The notes below the pieces were generated by a model. The model did no database searches. It was not told the DNA's origin and worked only from the letters and a program-made list of their open reading frames with translations. From assembly GCF_003014595.1 (NCBI RefSeq), contig NZ_PYGK01000002.1:267315-331314 (forward strand): a DNA stretch of 64,000 nucleotides, read 5' to 3'. This document shows positions 10,732-19,018 of this stretch, in pieces; the first letter of the stretch is position 1, and each line of letters begins with the position of its first letter. The stretch is from Chitinophaga ginsengisoli (GTDB lineage: Bacteria; Bacteroidota; Bacteroidia; Chitinophagales; Chitinophagaceae). Made by a program: the position numbers and the translations under genes.

Positions 10732-10923
10732 TTATTTAAAGTCGTTTTTGGGCTGCCTTCTGCTTTTTTTTGCAGGCGATTCTTTCTTCTTTTTCTGGTA
10801 GACGATTGTATTACCGTTCCATTGCCTGAAGGTGAGATATCCGATACTACCGGATGCGCCCTCGAATATCAGACTGGGCAGGGACCTACCATTCAGTTTT
10901 AAGTTAGATGTATTTATTAACAT
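10732..10923 (-). CDS. Short member of a three-protein local family
   Basis: 63 residues. The segment FEGASGSIGYLTFRQWNGNTIVYQK aligns by eye with the N-terminus of the neighbour at 11102-11674, sharing the G-x-SG-x-I, LRQ and GxTIV positions. It then ends in a lysine-rich tail (KKKKESPAKKSRRQPKNDFK). It lacks the middle and C-terminal parts of that neighbour, so it is either a truncated paralogue or a genuine short variant. Function unknown. Confidence 0.5.
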   Translation of the reverse strand: MLINTSNLKLNGRSLPSLIFEGASGSIGYLTFRQWNGNTIVYQKKKKESPAKKSRRQPKNDFK

Positions 10924-11101
10924 GAATATTGCGGATTTAGTGTCAGAAAATGCGCCCCGGTAGAAACCGGGACGCTGTTTGTTTCAATGATGGCATCTGT
11001 AAAATCAAAACCAATGATGAACGGGGCATCCGGCACATAGCACTTTCGACGATTACGGAATGTAAATTCTCCAATGCATACCTTCGCCTGGTCACACAGG
11101 A

Positions 11102-11674
11102 TTATGAAATGGTAAACTCACGCATGGTCTGATTGCCGGGCATGTCTGTGGCGATAACCTTGACACGGGTTCCCGCAACAGCCGGATTCGCGACAGTAGC
11201 AGTGAAGATCCAGTATTTGCTGTTACCGCCTGCTACTAAGGCCTCCCCTTCCTCGATCAAGGCATTGGCGGCAGACCTGATCTCGACCTTGACGTTATCG
11301 AGTGTGAAAACGTCTTTAGCCTTGATCGTGATCGTATCTCCGACGAGACCTTTATATTTCGTTGTGACAATGCGCCGTATTTCCGGGAAAGAATGCGCAT
11401 CTTTTAACGCCAAAGCATAAGCGCTCATTCCGAGTTTGATAGCGGCTTCATTGTACGCTGCTTTTTTCATGGGATCATTCAGCACTTCCACTGCAAAATC
11501 AGCGGCGTCCTCAAACCTTTCTCTGACTGCTATCTGTTCAGCCGTCGGCGGCAGAGTACTTCCCTTTGATTTTTCGCTGACGATTGTTTTGCCGCGATAC
11601 TGACGCAGGGTTATACTCTTTGCGATAGTTCCTGATATACCTTCCAGGAAGAAGTTGTTTTTATTTATTGCCAT
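11102..11674 (-). CDS. Uncharacterised protein, longest member of the local family
   Basis: 190 residues, no signal peptide. An N-terminal motif (LEGISGTIAKSITLRQYRGKTIV) is followed by PTAEQIAVRERFEDAADFA, a DPMKKAAY block and a region that looks rich in beta strands (about 115-190). The middle block recurs in the protein at 13069-13359 and the N-terminal motif in that at 10732-10923. It recalls Bacteroidota-restricted DUF6266-like proteins, but I am not sure of that assignment. It lies beside a GntR regulator and a large inverted repeat. Confidence 0.6.
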   Translation of the reverse strand: MAINKNNFFLEGISGTIAKSITLRQYRGKTIVSEKSKGSTLPPTAEQIAVRERFEDAADFAVEVLNDPMKKAAYNEAAIKLGMSAYALALKDAHSFPEIRRIVTTKYKGLVGDTITIKAKDVFTLDNVKVEIRSAANALIEEGEALVAGGNSKYWIFTATVANPAVAGTRVKVIATDMPGNQTMREFTIS

Positions 11675-11828
11675 ATTATTTCAATTTAGTTTGTTAGAAA
11701 ATCAGATTATCCCACAATCACTGCGAACGGGTGAAACAGCAGGCGTCCCTCTGCAGTTTCAGACGCAGCCCCGTTTAGCGGTGATTGCTGATACAATGTT
11801 ACTATGATTATTTTTCCTGTTTGGAGCC

Positions 11829-11881
11829 TTGTCCACAGGACGCAAAATCGTGTGCATAGGACGCCAAAACGTGTCCATAGG
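11829..11881. repeat. 21-bp tandem repeat, 2.5 copies
   Basis: Units at 11829-11849, 11850-11870 and a partial 11871-11881 share the core GTGTNCATAGGACGCNAAAA with a few differences. It lies in non-coding DNA between the protein at 11102 and the GntR gene, 29 bp before the inverted repeat. A 73-codon frame across it on the minus strand is not convincing. Confidence 0.6.
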
Positions 11882-11909
11882 CTCTGGCATTTCCTCTTTC
11901 CGGCATTTG

Positions 11910-11984
11910 ACTTGCATATGATCAGCATCTTCTTCCGTTAAAAAACGGAGGAAGAACGGAAGAAGATGCTGATCATATGCAAGT
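11910..11984. repeat. 30-bp perfect inverted repeat
   Basis: The arm 11910-11939 is the exact reverse complement of 11955-11984, with a 15-base loop. A shorter competing hairpin is possible because CTTCTTCCGTT can also pair with AACGGAGGAAG inside the loop. The position is 60 bp upstream of the GntR start. There is no T-run typical of a terminator. Confidence 0.8.
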
Positions 11985-12044
11985 TTGCTGTACTTCTGAT
12001 GCTCCTTACTTTCACAATTCCGATTTCTTTGTTATTTTACCACA

Positions 12045-13061
12045 ATGAAAGGCTTGCAAATAGATACCAGCAGCAAAATTCCCGTTTATATACAGATCGC
12101 AGATTCCATCATGGCAGCAGTCCGCGATGGCATTCTGACCCGTGATCAACAGATCCCTTCTATCAATGAACTAAGTGAAGAGTATTTACTTTCTCGTGGT
12201 ACAGTGGAAAAGGCTTATAAAGAACTGCGGGATAAAAAGGTTATTATTTCAGTAAAAGGTAAAGGATACTTCATCAACCGGACAGATGTAGTGATCCCTC
12301 TTCGCATATTATTAATCTTCAACAAGATCAGTAATTATAAAAAGCAGGTCTACAACTCATTCGTAAAGGCGTTAGGAGACAATGTATTTGTAGATCTTCA
12401 TATTCACCACCATAGCGTTCCGCTGTTTGAAAACCTGATCAATAATCATCTGGGAGATTATGATTACTATGTGATCATGCCACATTTTTACGAGCAACCG
12501 GGAAAAGTACTGGAGATATTGCGAAAGATACCTTCGGAACAATTAATCCTGCTGGATAAAGACCTGCAGGAACTAACAGGCAACTATGGTACGGTATACC
12601 AGAATTTTGAAAAGGATATATACGAGGCATTGCATGAAGCGCTACCGGCATTAAAGAAGTATGATAGTCTTGTATTCGTAAATCCGGGTATTACCCCCTA
12701 CCCTATGGAGATTGAAAAAGGGTTCCGCTACTTCTGCCGTATGCAGGATTTTAATTTCTCGGTTATTGAAGGCATAGAAATGCATACCCCGGTAAGTAAA
12801 GGTCAGGCCTATATTATTATTGAGGAAACAGATCTGGTGAATCTTGTGAAGATATGCAGGAATGAGCAGCTTACCATTGGAAAAGATGTAGGCATTGTAT
12901 CGTATAATGAAACACTATTAAAAGAAATTCTGCTCGATGGAATAACAGTGATCTCTACGGATCATGAGCAGATGGGCGTTTCTGCCGCAAGAATGATTAC
13001 AAATAAGAAACAGGAGCGGATGAAAAATCCATTTAAACTGATCCTCAGAAATTCTTTGTAG
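12045..13061 (+). CDS. GntR-family regulator with periplasmic-binding-protein-like domain
   Basis: 338 residues. The N-terminal winged helix has the GntR pattern (IPVYIQIADSIMAAVRDG, then PSINELSEEYLLSRGTVEKAYKEL and KGKGYFI; residues 10-75). The remaining 260 residues resemble the LacI/PBP1-like ligand domain that Bacteroidota GntR regulators use to sense sugars or related molecules. A TTTCTTTG box (12024-12031) could be its -7 element. It is flanked by members of the unknown small family, with the 30-bp inverted repeat upstream. The ligand is unknown. Confidence 0.88.
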   Translation: MKGLQIDTSSKIPVYIQIADSIMAAVRDGILTRDQQIPSINELSEEYLLSRGTVEKAYKELRDKKVIISVKGKGYFINRTDVVIPLRILLIFNKISNYKKQVYNSFVKALGDNVFVDLHIHHHSVPLFENLINNHLGDYDYYVIMPHFYEQPGKVLEILRKIPSEQLILLDKDLQELTGNYGTVYQNFEKDIYEALHEALPALKKYDSLVFVNPGITPYPMEIEKGFRYFCRMQDFNFSVIEGIEMHTPVSKGQAYIIIEETDLVNLVKICRNEQLTIGKDVGIVSYNETLLKEILLDGITVISTDHEQMGVSAARMITNKKQERMKNPFKLILRNSL

Positions 13062-13068
13062 AGCATTT

Positions 13069-13359
13069 TTAATGACGCTCCAGGTAATCTTTAATAGCCG
13101 AATGATAAACACTCTTGCCTTTTCTTACCTTGTAATTTGCTTTCTTTAAAGGGTCTGCTATAATGCTCTTCGCATACTCAACCGCATCAGCAAATCTATT
13201 ATTAGACTCCAATTGAGAATCAGATGGGATCACCTTGCTCATATCAGGATATTTGCACAGATAGTTCGTTCCCCCCACATTTCTTATTACAAATTGCTTG
13301 TTGTTACGGCCCAGGCTTATCTTCCAGCCCTTCCATAACGGATTATTTATTCTTACCAT
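13069..13359 (-). CDS. Uncharacterised protein, third member of the local family
   Basis: 96 residues. PSDSQLESNNRFADAVEYA and DPLKKANY match by eye the PTAEQIAVRERFEDAADFA and DPMKKAAY blocks of the protein at 11102, and both continue with S-x-Y-x-x-A-x-KD. The N-terminal motif is diverged (WKGWKISLGRNNKQFVI) and the C-terminal beta region is missing. It converges on the GntR gene with a 7-bp gap. Function unknown. Confidence 0.6.
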   Translation of the reverse strand: MVRINNPLWKGWKISLGRNNKQFVIRNVGGTNYLCKYPDMSKVIPSDSQLESNNRFADAVEYAKSIIADPLKKANYKVRKGKSVYHSAIKDYLERH

Positions 13360-13503
13360 AGTTTTTAACCCAAAATTATAGCATTACTCCTTGCGGGTTT
13401 TACGGATTCCACTTCTCATAACTCATGATAAATCAATACATTACCGAAACTTCCTGTTTTCTCAAACTTTTCAAGTTTCAAAAAAAGATAAGCATTCATC
13501 ATC

Positions 13504-13536
13504 TGCAACCGATTATTTGCATATATTTGCAACCGA
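13504..13536 (+). promoter_or_regulatory. Promoter of the arsR operon with 9-bp direct repeats
   Basis: TATATTTG (13522-13529) is a perfect TAnnTTTG -7 box 35 bp before the ATG. TGCAACCGA occurs at 13504-13512 and 13528-13536, start to start 24 bp, so the second copy overlaps the -7 box. This fits autorepression by the ArsR protein. Confidence 0.5.
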
Positions 13537-13564
13537 ACGGTTTCGAAAACTAATAACCCGACCC

Positions 13565-13885
13565 ATGAGAAGAGATGTTTTTCAAGCCATCGCAGATCCG
13601 ACCAGAAGGGCTATCATACTATTGATCGCATCACAGGCGATGACGCCCAATGCTATAGCAGAGCATTTTAACACTACCCGCCAGGCGGTATCCAAACACC
13701 TGCGCATACTGGCAGAATGCCAGCTGGTAACACAGGAGCAGACCGGCAGGGAGATTTATTATCAGTTAAACGGTGACAAAATGAAAGAGATCGATAAATG
13801 GCTTGACCAATTCAGAAAAATATGGGAAAGCCGCTTTAACGAGCTTGATAAAATATTATTAACGCTTAAAAACGATAAAAAATGA
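13565..13885 (+). CDS. ArsR-family transcriptional regulator
   Basis: 106 residues from the ATG at 13565. The frame is open further upstream to 13391, but that stretch holds the promoter and lacks family similarity. The winged helix is plain: IADPTRRAIILLI, then PNAIAEHFNTTRQAVSKHLRIL and GREIYYQL. No metal-binding ELCVC motif is present, so it belongs to the group linked to AHSA1 proteins, not the arsenic sensors. Its stop overlaps the next start as ATGA. Confidence 0.9.
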   Translation: MRRDVFQAIADPTRRAIILLIASQAMTPNAIAEHFNTTRQAVSKHLRILAECQLVTQEQTGREIYYQLNGDKMKEIDKWLDQFRKIWESRFNELDKILLTLKNDKK

Positions 13886-14385
13886 ACGTCAACTTAGCCT
13901 TTGATTTTTCCGTTGATAAGGAAAACAAAACCATCACTGTAAAAAGGGAATTTGATGCAGAAGTCGCACTGGTATGGGATGCTTATACCAAAAGCGAGAT
14001 CCTCGACCAGTGGTGGGCTCCAAAACCATGGAAAGCAAGAACCAAAACCATGGACTTCAGAGAAGGCGGACACTGGCACTATGCTATGGTCGGACCAGAG
14101 GGCGAAGAACACTGGGCACTGGCCAACTATCAGCAAATCAGTCCTAAAAAATCATTCACCGGACTTGATGCCTTTGCGGATGCGGAAGGTAACGTAAACA
14201 AACAAATGCCACAGTCAAAATGGGTGATCTCCTTTACTGATAAGGGACAGATCACACTGGTACAGATCCATATTTCCTACGAAGACCTGGCTCAGCTGGA
14301 AACGACTATACAGATGGGCTTCAAGGAAGGCCTGTCAATGGCGATGGAAGGACTGGATGAATTGTTGCCCACATTAAAAAAATAA
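13882..14385 (+). CDS. SRPBCC / AHSA1-family protein
   Basis: 167 residues with the START-like fold pattern: KREFDAEVALVWDAYT, WWAPKPW, MDFREGGHWHYAM and the C-terminal helix MGFKEGLSMAMEGLDELL. Members bind small hydrophobic ligands, and no catalytic role is known here. Translationally coupled to the ArsR regulator by a 4-bp overlap, an arrangement common in many bacteria. Confidence 0.88.
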   Translation: MNVNLAFDFSVDKENKTITVKREFDAEVALVWDAYTKSEILDQWWAPKPWKARTKTMDFREGGHWHYAMVGPEGEEHWALANYQQISPKKSFTGLDAFADAEGNVNKQMPQSKWVISFTDKGQITLVQIHISYEDLAQLETTIQMGFKEGLSMAMEGLDELLPTLKK

Positions 14386-14439
14386 GTTAAATTTAACTAA
14401 CACGTAAACAGAAAAACACATTCAGGAAAAAAGATCGCT

Positions 14440-14817
14440 ATGAAGAAAAAAATTCTATTTGTTGTCAGTCTCCTCTTCGGATTGATGTTCATCAATGCAG
14501 GATTGAACAAATTCCTCAATTACATGCCGCCACCGAAAGATATGCCTGAAAAGATGATGGAAGTAATGGGCGCTTTTATGAAGATAACCTGGTTAATGCC
14601 GCTTATCGGACTAGCAGAAATCGTAGGTGGCATACTGGTCATTATTCCTAAAACCAGGGCGCTTGGTGCTATTATTATTCTGCCGGTAATGGTGGGGATA
14701 ATCTTAACCAATATCACAGTGGCGCCTTCCGCATTACCCATTGGACTTGCATTATTTGTAATCAACATCTGGCTGATTATCGAGAACCGGGAGAAGTATC
14801 TTCCAATGGTAAGATAA
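14440..14817 (+). CDS. DoxX-family membrane protein
   Basis: 125 residues with four predicted membrane helices (about 5-22, 45-65, 70-90, 95-115). The N-terminal FINAGLNKFLNY and GLAEIVGGILVIIPKTRALGAIII fit DoxX/DUF4870-like small membrane proteins. It is 54 bp after the AHSA1 gene and probably in the same operon. Exact role unknown. Confidence 0.75.
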   Translation: MKKKILFVVSLLFGLMFINAGLNKFLNYMPPPKDMPEKMMEVMGAFMKITWLMPLIGLAEIVGGILVIIPKTRALGAIIILPVMVGIILTNITVAPSALPIGLALFVINIWLIIENREKYLPMVR

Positions 14818-14895
14818 ACAACAATATTGCCCGCCGGCAATTAACGACCGCCATTCTTTCAATTGCAGGAGGCTTTCTCCGAGGGATTTCTTTGT

Positions 14896-14975
14896 CCAAT
14901 ATACCTGTAAGGGTTACCTCTGTCCATCAACAAATTGACCAGGCATCCCTTACAAGGTATATGGACAGAGATAAC
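14896..14975. repeat. Two interleaved inverted repeats between convergent genes
   Basis: 14896-14913 pairs almost perfectly with 14947-14964, and 14913-14927 pairs with 14961-14975 with one mismatch. The arms alternate (A, B, A', B'), so an RNA could form either hairpin or a pseudoknot-like structure. It sits between the ends of the DoxX and superoxide dismutase genes. It may serve as a terminator, though no T-run is seen. Confidence 0.55.
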
Positions 14976-14984
14976 GGTAAATGA

Positions 14985-15707
14985 CTATACCAATTTCATA
15001 GCAGTATTCAACCTGTCTGCCACATCATCCCAGTTGATGATCTGCAGCATATTATCAACGAAGTCTGTTCTTTTATTCTTATACTTCAGGTAGTAGGCAT
15101 GCTCCCATACGTCAATCACCAATAATGGTATAACGCCCCATTGGGTTAATTTCTCATGATTCTCACATTGCAAAATAGTGAGTTTATCACTATAAGGCTG
15201 ATACCCCAGGATTCCCCAGCCATTCCCATCAACATCTTTGGACGTTTTAGCCAGGTAGGTCTTCAGCTTGTCATAACTGCCGAAATCCTTCTCAATCCTT
15301 TTTAAAAGTTCGCCCTTCGGTTCCGTCTTCTTATTACTCAGGTTTGTCCAGAAGATGGTATGGAGCACATGGGAAGAGAAATGGTAAGATAATTTCTTCG
15401 TCCAGTAATCTACTGTTTCAAGACTGTTATCGTCCAGGGCTTTCCTGATCTTCTGCAGATCACCATTGGCTGCTTTTACAGCGCCGCCATGGTGAAAGGT
15501 GTGATGAAGATAGACGGTTTCTTCGTCCATATAGGGCTCCAGAAAATTCTTGTTGTACGGTAAGGGCAGGTGTTGAAAATTGCCAGCTGCATCGGTTAGC
15601 TTGTCCAGTCCGTTGCTTCTGTAGTTTTCTGCTAATACGGAATTGGCGGGCAGTAATGCCGTTAATGAGAGGATACCAGTTGCAGAAAGAAAATCCTTAC
15701 GATCCAT
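14985..15707 (-). CDS. Exported Fe/Mn superoxide dismutase with altered active-site surroundings
   Basis: 240 residues. The N-terminus (MDRKDFLSATGILSLTALLPANSVLA) looks like a cleavable export signal. Metal ligands are present: the first His of HHTFHH, HTIFW, and the Asp and His of DVWEHAYY. By alignment from memory the gateway Tyr34 (E. coli SodA numbering) is Ala, and the second-shell Gln146 position appears to be His (CENH). It starts 11 bp after the ChrA stop, so the two are probably co-transcribed, which suits the oxidative stress caused by chromate reduction. Confidence 0.85.
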   Translation of the reverse strand: MDRKDFLSATGILSLTALLPANSVLAENYRSNGLDKLTDAAGNFQHLPLPYNKNFLEPYMDEETVYLHHTFHHGGAVKAANGDLQKIRKALDDNSLETVDYWTKKLSYHFSSHVLHTIFWTNLSNKKTEPKGELLKRIEKDFGSYDKLKTYLAKTSKDVDGNGWGILGYQPYSDKLTILQCENHEKLTQWGVIPLLVIDVWEHAYYLKYKNKRTDFVDNMLQIINWDDVADRLNTAMKLV

Positions 15708-15718
15708 TTTACTTTTCT

Positions 15719-16891
15719 TTAAACGTTAATTAAATCAGGAATGAATTTTATCAGTAACCCGGCTGCAGCGGCCAGTGCGATAATGAGCAGTTCAGATATC
15801 TTTTTAAAATTAAGCAGGATCAGTATTGTTCCCAACGCAATGACGACGGAGGTAATATCAGTAAACTGGCGTTTCGCAAGCACTAAGACTGCCCCTGCAA
15901 TGGCGCCTGTAGCCGCAGCTGTTACGCCGTCAATAAACGCCTTAATAGCAGCATGCTTCCCATATTTCTTAAAGTAGGGCGCCGGTAATATCGTAAACAG
16001 ATAGCAGGGCAGAAAAGTTGCCAGCGCAGCCACACAGGCGCCCGGCAATCCTGCCACCAGGTACCCTATAAAACCGACAGTGATCACCACCGGTCCGGGT
16101 GTGATCATCGCCACCGCCACGGCATCCAGGAACTGCTGCTCACTCAGCCATTGATATTCTTTTACGACACCACCATACAAAAAGGGAACGATGGCCAGGC
16201 CGCTGCCAAAAACAAAGGCCCCGGCTTTGAGGAAGAACCATCCTGTTTGCACCAGTTTCTCATCGGCAGACAATTGACCGGTCACCTGCAGGAGTACGGG
16301 AGAATAAAGTATGGACTGTGTTGTATTGAGCAAGCGGGGACGGGTTCTCGACATCCAGACGGCAATACCTCCCAGCAGGATCAGCCAGAGCAATTCCTTT
16401 TCATAGATGAACGTAGCTACCATCAGTACCCCGAAAATGATCCACAGCAGCCAATCCCTGCCCAGGCTCTTCTTTGTGAGTTTGTAGCTGCTCACAGCTA
16501 TAATACCTATTACGGCAGCACCTATACCATAAAACAGGGCCTGCATCCAGGGTAGACCGCCAAATTGTACATAAGCGATGCCCAGAGCTACCACCATCAA
16601 AAACGAAGGCAGTACGAAGGCCAGACCAACCAGTGTGGCCCCCAGGAGCTTATAATCCACATATCCGATATAAATGGCTAACTGAGCTGCCAATGGACCT
16701 GGCGCTAACTGGGCCAGCGCCAGTCCTTCTTTATAATCCTCTTCCATGATCCACCGGCGTTCCTCCACCAGATCCCGGTTCATATACCCTACCAAAGCTA
16801 CTGGACCTCCAAAGCCGATGGCCCCTAACTTTAAAAAATACTTTACCAGGCCTGCGAGTGTGTAGGATTGCTTCTCATTCATAAATATCAT
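15719..16891 (-). CDS. chrA: Chromate transporter ChrA (two CHR domains)
   Basis: 390 residues, the usual size of the long two-domain form. It exports chromate from the cytoplasm. The first CHR motif is KLGAIGFGGPVALVGYMNRD, and the second half repeats it as KAGAFVFGSGLAIVPFL. About ten membrane helices. A second in-frame ATG at 16882 (MNEKQSY) is an equally plausible start. It follows the ChrB-AraC gene by about 100 bp and precedes the superoxide dismutase. Confidence 0.9.
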   Translation of the reverse strand: MIFMNEKQSYTLAGLVKYFLKLGAIGFGGPVALVGYMNRDLVEERRWIMEEDYKEGLALAQLAPGPLAAQLAIYIGYVDYKLLGATLVGLAFVLPSFLMVVALGIAYVQFGGLPWMQALFYGIGAAVIGIIAVSSYKLTKKSLGRDWLLWIIFGVLMVATFIYEKELLWLILLGGIAVWMSRTRPRLLNTTQSILYSPVLLQVTGQLSADEKLVQTGWFFLKAGAFVFGSGLAIVPFLYGGVVKEYQWLSEQQFLDAVAVAMITPGPVVITVGFIGYLVAGLPGACVAALATFLPCYLFTILPAPYFKKYGKHAAIKAFIDGVTAAATGAIAGAVLVLAKRQFTDITSVVIALGTILILLNFKKISELLIIALAAAAGLLIKFIPDLINV

Positions 16892-16989
16892 TTATACGCC
16901 ACGCCAGACGATCGTATGGTTCAGGCAATGCAATGCTACTACCTGATACAGGCAATAAATAGAACAGAAATGACCTGTTTGTATGGAAA

Positions 16990-17826
16990 TTACTTTTTAG
17001 CCGGTTTTTTCCTGTAATCTGATGGGTTCTTACCAGTATGTTTTTTGAAGATGCGCGTAAAATGACTCTGATCCGAAAACCCTGTCAGATAAGCGATCTC
17101 AGTCAGGGAATAACCGGACGACTGCATCAGTGCAATGGCCTTCTCAATACGCTGTTTACGGATATACTCACCAAAAGACAGATCTTCAAAATACTTCGAA
17201 AACTCCCTGGAGAGATAAGAAGGACTGATCTCCAGATCTTTTGAGATCTCTTTCAGACTTAAGCTGGTATCAATATGATCCTGTATGATTTCCTTCAGTT
17301 CTTTTGCCCAGGCAGGGATCTTCTTAGCACCTGGCTTTGATTTCAGGTAGGTATTGAACACATTCAGCAAGAGGTTTTCAAATGGCTGCTGTGTATGTTT
17401 TTCTTTCTGCAGATGTTTAGCCCAACTGTACAAACCGTCATATATGAGCATACCTTTTTCCAGCAGATCGTGGTCGTTGGGATAGTTAAAGGCAAGCCCT
17501 GCGGAAATAGCCCACAAACCCGAGGATTGAGCCGCTAATTCATGATGATCTGTATCAGCACCCCGCACTATGATAGCGAGGGTATGTATGGCAGGGTCTT
17601 CTATCTGATATTTCTGTACGAAGTAGTCGAATGTACAATGGTTACCGTAATGGGTAAACTCTACTCCTGGTACGTCGAAAGGAATAGCGTTCAGTTGTTT
17701 GGCCTTTTCTGTTACCTGGTCGAAAGGAGCATAGATGATCTCTGCATCCTTGTCGATGAATCTCCTGATAAGCCAGGGACAGGCAAGGCGGTCTATTTTC
17801 GGTCGTTCACGGGTGATCCATTTCAT
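16990..17826 (-). CDS. ChrB-domain / AraC-type HTH fusion regulator
   Basis: 278 residues from the ATG at 17826 (MKWITRERPKIDRLACPWLI, the typical start of a chromate resistance ChrB C-terminal domain). The frame opens 10 codons earlier at 17856, but those residues look unrelated. Residues 1-150 are the ChrB domain (FDVPGVEFTHYGNHCTFD, then IVRGADTD). Residues 180-275 are a complete AraC HTH pair (LSLKEISKDLEISPSYLSREF, then SLTEIAYLTGFSDQSHFTRIF). It is probably a chromate-responsive regulator of the downstream chrA. Confidence 0.88.
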   Translation of the reverse strand: MKWITRERPKIDRLACPWLIRRFIDKDAEIIYAPFDQVTEKAKQLNAIPFDVPGVEFTHYGNHCTFDYFVQKYQIEDPAIHTLAIIVRGADTDHHELAAQSSGLWAISAGLAFNYPNDHDLLEKGMLIYDGLYSWAKHLQKEKHTQQPFENLLLNVFNTYLKSKPGAKKIPAWAKELKEIIQDHIDTSLSLKEISKDLEISPSYLSREFSKYFEDLSFGEYIRKQRIEKAIALMQSSGYSLTEIAYLTGFSDQSHFTRIFKKHTGKNPSDYRKKPAKK

Positions 17827-17973
17827 GATGGGAGGTAAAATAGGGGCAAAATACATTAAATACCTGGTTGTTAATTATAGTTACTGATTACGGCACAAAC
17901 GTGAACATACATTACGCAGAAAATGTGCATAACGGTGGACCTGTCAGCATAAATTTTCGGGTTATATCCCCCC

Positions 17974-18597
17974 CTATTTCGGTATCGGCGTACTAATATC
18001 TATCACCCTTTTCATCACCTTCTGCAAACTCCTCGCAGAATCCAGATGCGTATACAACAGCGGTAAGCTATTACTCGCAAAAGATTTCACATCAGGATCC
18101 GTAGCATATTTCGCAGCCTTTCCGAAATCCCGGATATCCTTGTTGTAGTCGTTCACGGTGAGATCTACATACGACCTGTCGAACTCAATACCCTCCTTTT
18201 TAAGGAGACTTTCCTTCTGCTTTTGCTGATGATTGGATATATCAGCAGGCAGCGTCACATTTTTAGCAGCAGCCAGCTTTTTCAGCTTCGCCTGCGCCTC
18301 TTCATGATCCCGGGCGATCATGGCACCCAATTCTTTTACCCGCTTGTTACCGGATCTATCCCTGGCCAATTCTCCCATCTGGGATTCCAGCATTACACCA
18401 CTGGCGGTATTCACCAGGAAATCGGCATCATCCTTTGTAAGGACAATCGCCGAAGAATCATCCGGACGGCTCTCCGAATCAATTCTTTTGGCATTTACTT
18501 CTTTTGCGCTTTTTACACTATCGGGAGTCCTGCTATTGCAGCTGAAGAGGAAGGAGATAACGATAAGACCCGAATATAATTTGACGAAATTTTTCAT
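17974..18597 (-). CDS. DUF4142 lipoprotein
   Basis: 207 residues. A short signal ends in the lipobox-like FLFSC, with Cys near residue 20. The rest is helical and follows the DUF4142 pattern: DDADFLVNTASGVMLESQMGELA, then SGNKRVKELGAMIARDHEEAQAKLKKLA. These ferritin-like helical-bundle proteins occur in the envelope, and their biochemical role is not settled. Single gene. Confidence 0.88.
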   Translation of the reverse strand: MKNFVKLYSGLIVISFLFSCNSRTPDSVKSAKEVNAKRIDSESRPDDSSAIVLTKDDADFLVNTASGVMLESQMGELARDRSGNKRVKELGAMIARDHEEAQAKLKKLAAAKNVTLPADISNHQQKQKESLLKKEGIEFDRSYVDLTVNDYNKDIRDFGKAAKYATDPDVKSFASNSLPLLYTHLDSARSLQKVMKRVIDISTPIPK

Positions 18598-18784
18598 GGT
18601 CTTTTTTCTATAACCGGCTCAAAATGCATGCCACGGAACAGAACAATAGAACCTACAGCCATCTTTAAAATGACTTATATAGCAGTTTAAAAAATATTAG
18701 CCAGTCTCTGCTTATGCTCCGCCCGGTGTAAGCAGGTATGGTAATTGTGACGGCATCGTATTGTTTCACCATAAAAACTTCGTT

Positions 18785-19006
18785 ATGGCTATCGTAAAAG
18801 TAATTGAGCTCATCTCTTCTTCCGAAAAGGGTATTGAAGACGCTATACAAAATGCAGTTGCAGAAGCATCTAAGACTATACACAATATAGACTCAGTATT
18901 TGTAAAGGATATCAAGGTGCATGTAAAGGATGGGAAAATAACCACCTATGGACTGATTTGTAAAGTATCTTTCAGATTGGACGAAAAAACGAAGGAACAC
19001 GCATAA
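18785..19006 (+). CDS. Dodecin-family flavin-binding protein
   Basis: 73 residues from the ATG at 18785. An upstream in-frame ATG at 18761 adds residues not found in the family. The sequence MAIVKVIELISSSEKGIEDAIQNAV and a C-terminal strand (GLICKVSFRLDE) match dodecins, which form hollow dodecamers that store flavin or CoA. The canonical flavin-stacking Trp is replaced: IHNIDSVFVKDI occupies the place of LRNLRWFEV. Confidence 0.88.
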   Translation: MAIVKVIELISSSEKGIEDAIQNAVAEASKTIHNIDSVFVKDIKVHVKDGKITTYGLICKVSFRLDEKTKEHA

Positions 19007-19018
19007 ATGGGGATGATA

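Noticed and set aside
11707..11928. 73-codon frame on the minus strand
   Set aside because: It crosses the 21-bp tandem repeat, which creates the repetitive WTRF/CTRF residues, and ends in the inverted repeat. No family resemblance.
18665..18883. 72-codon frame on the minus strand
   Set aside because: Lies over the dodecin gene in the opposite direction and has no recognisable features.
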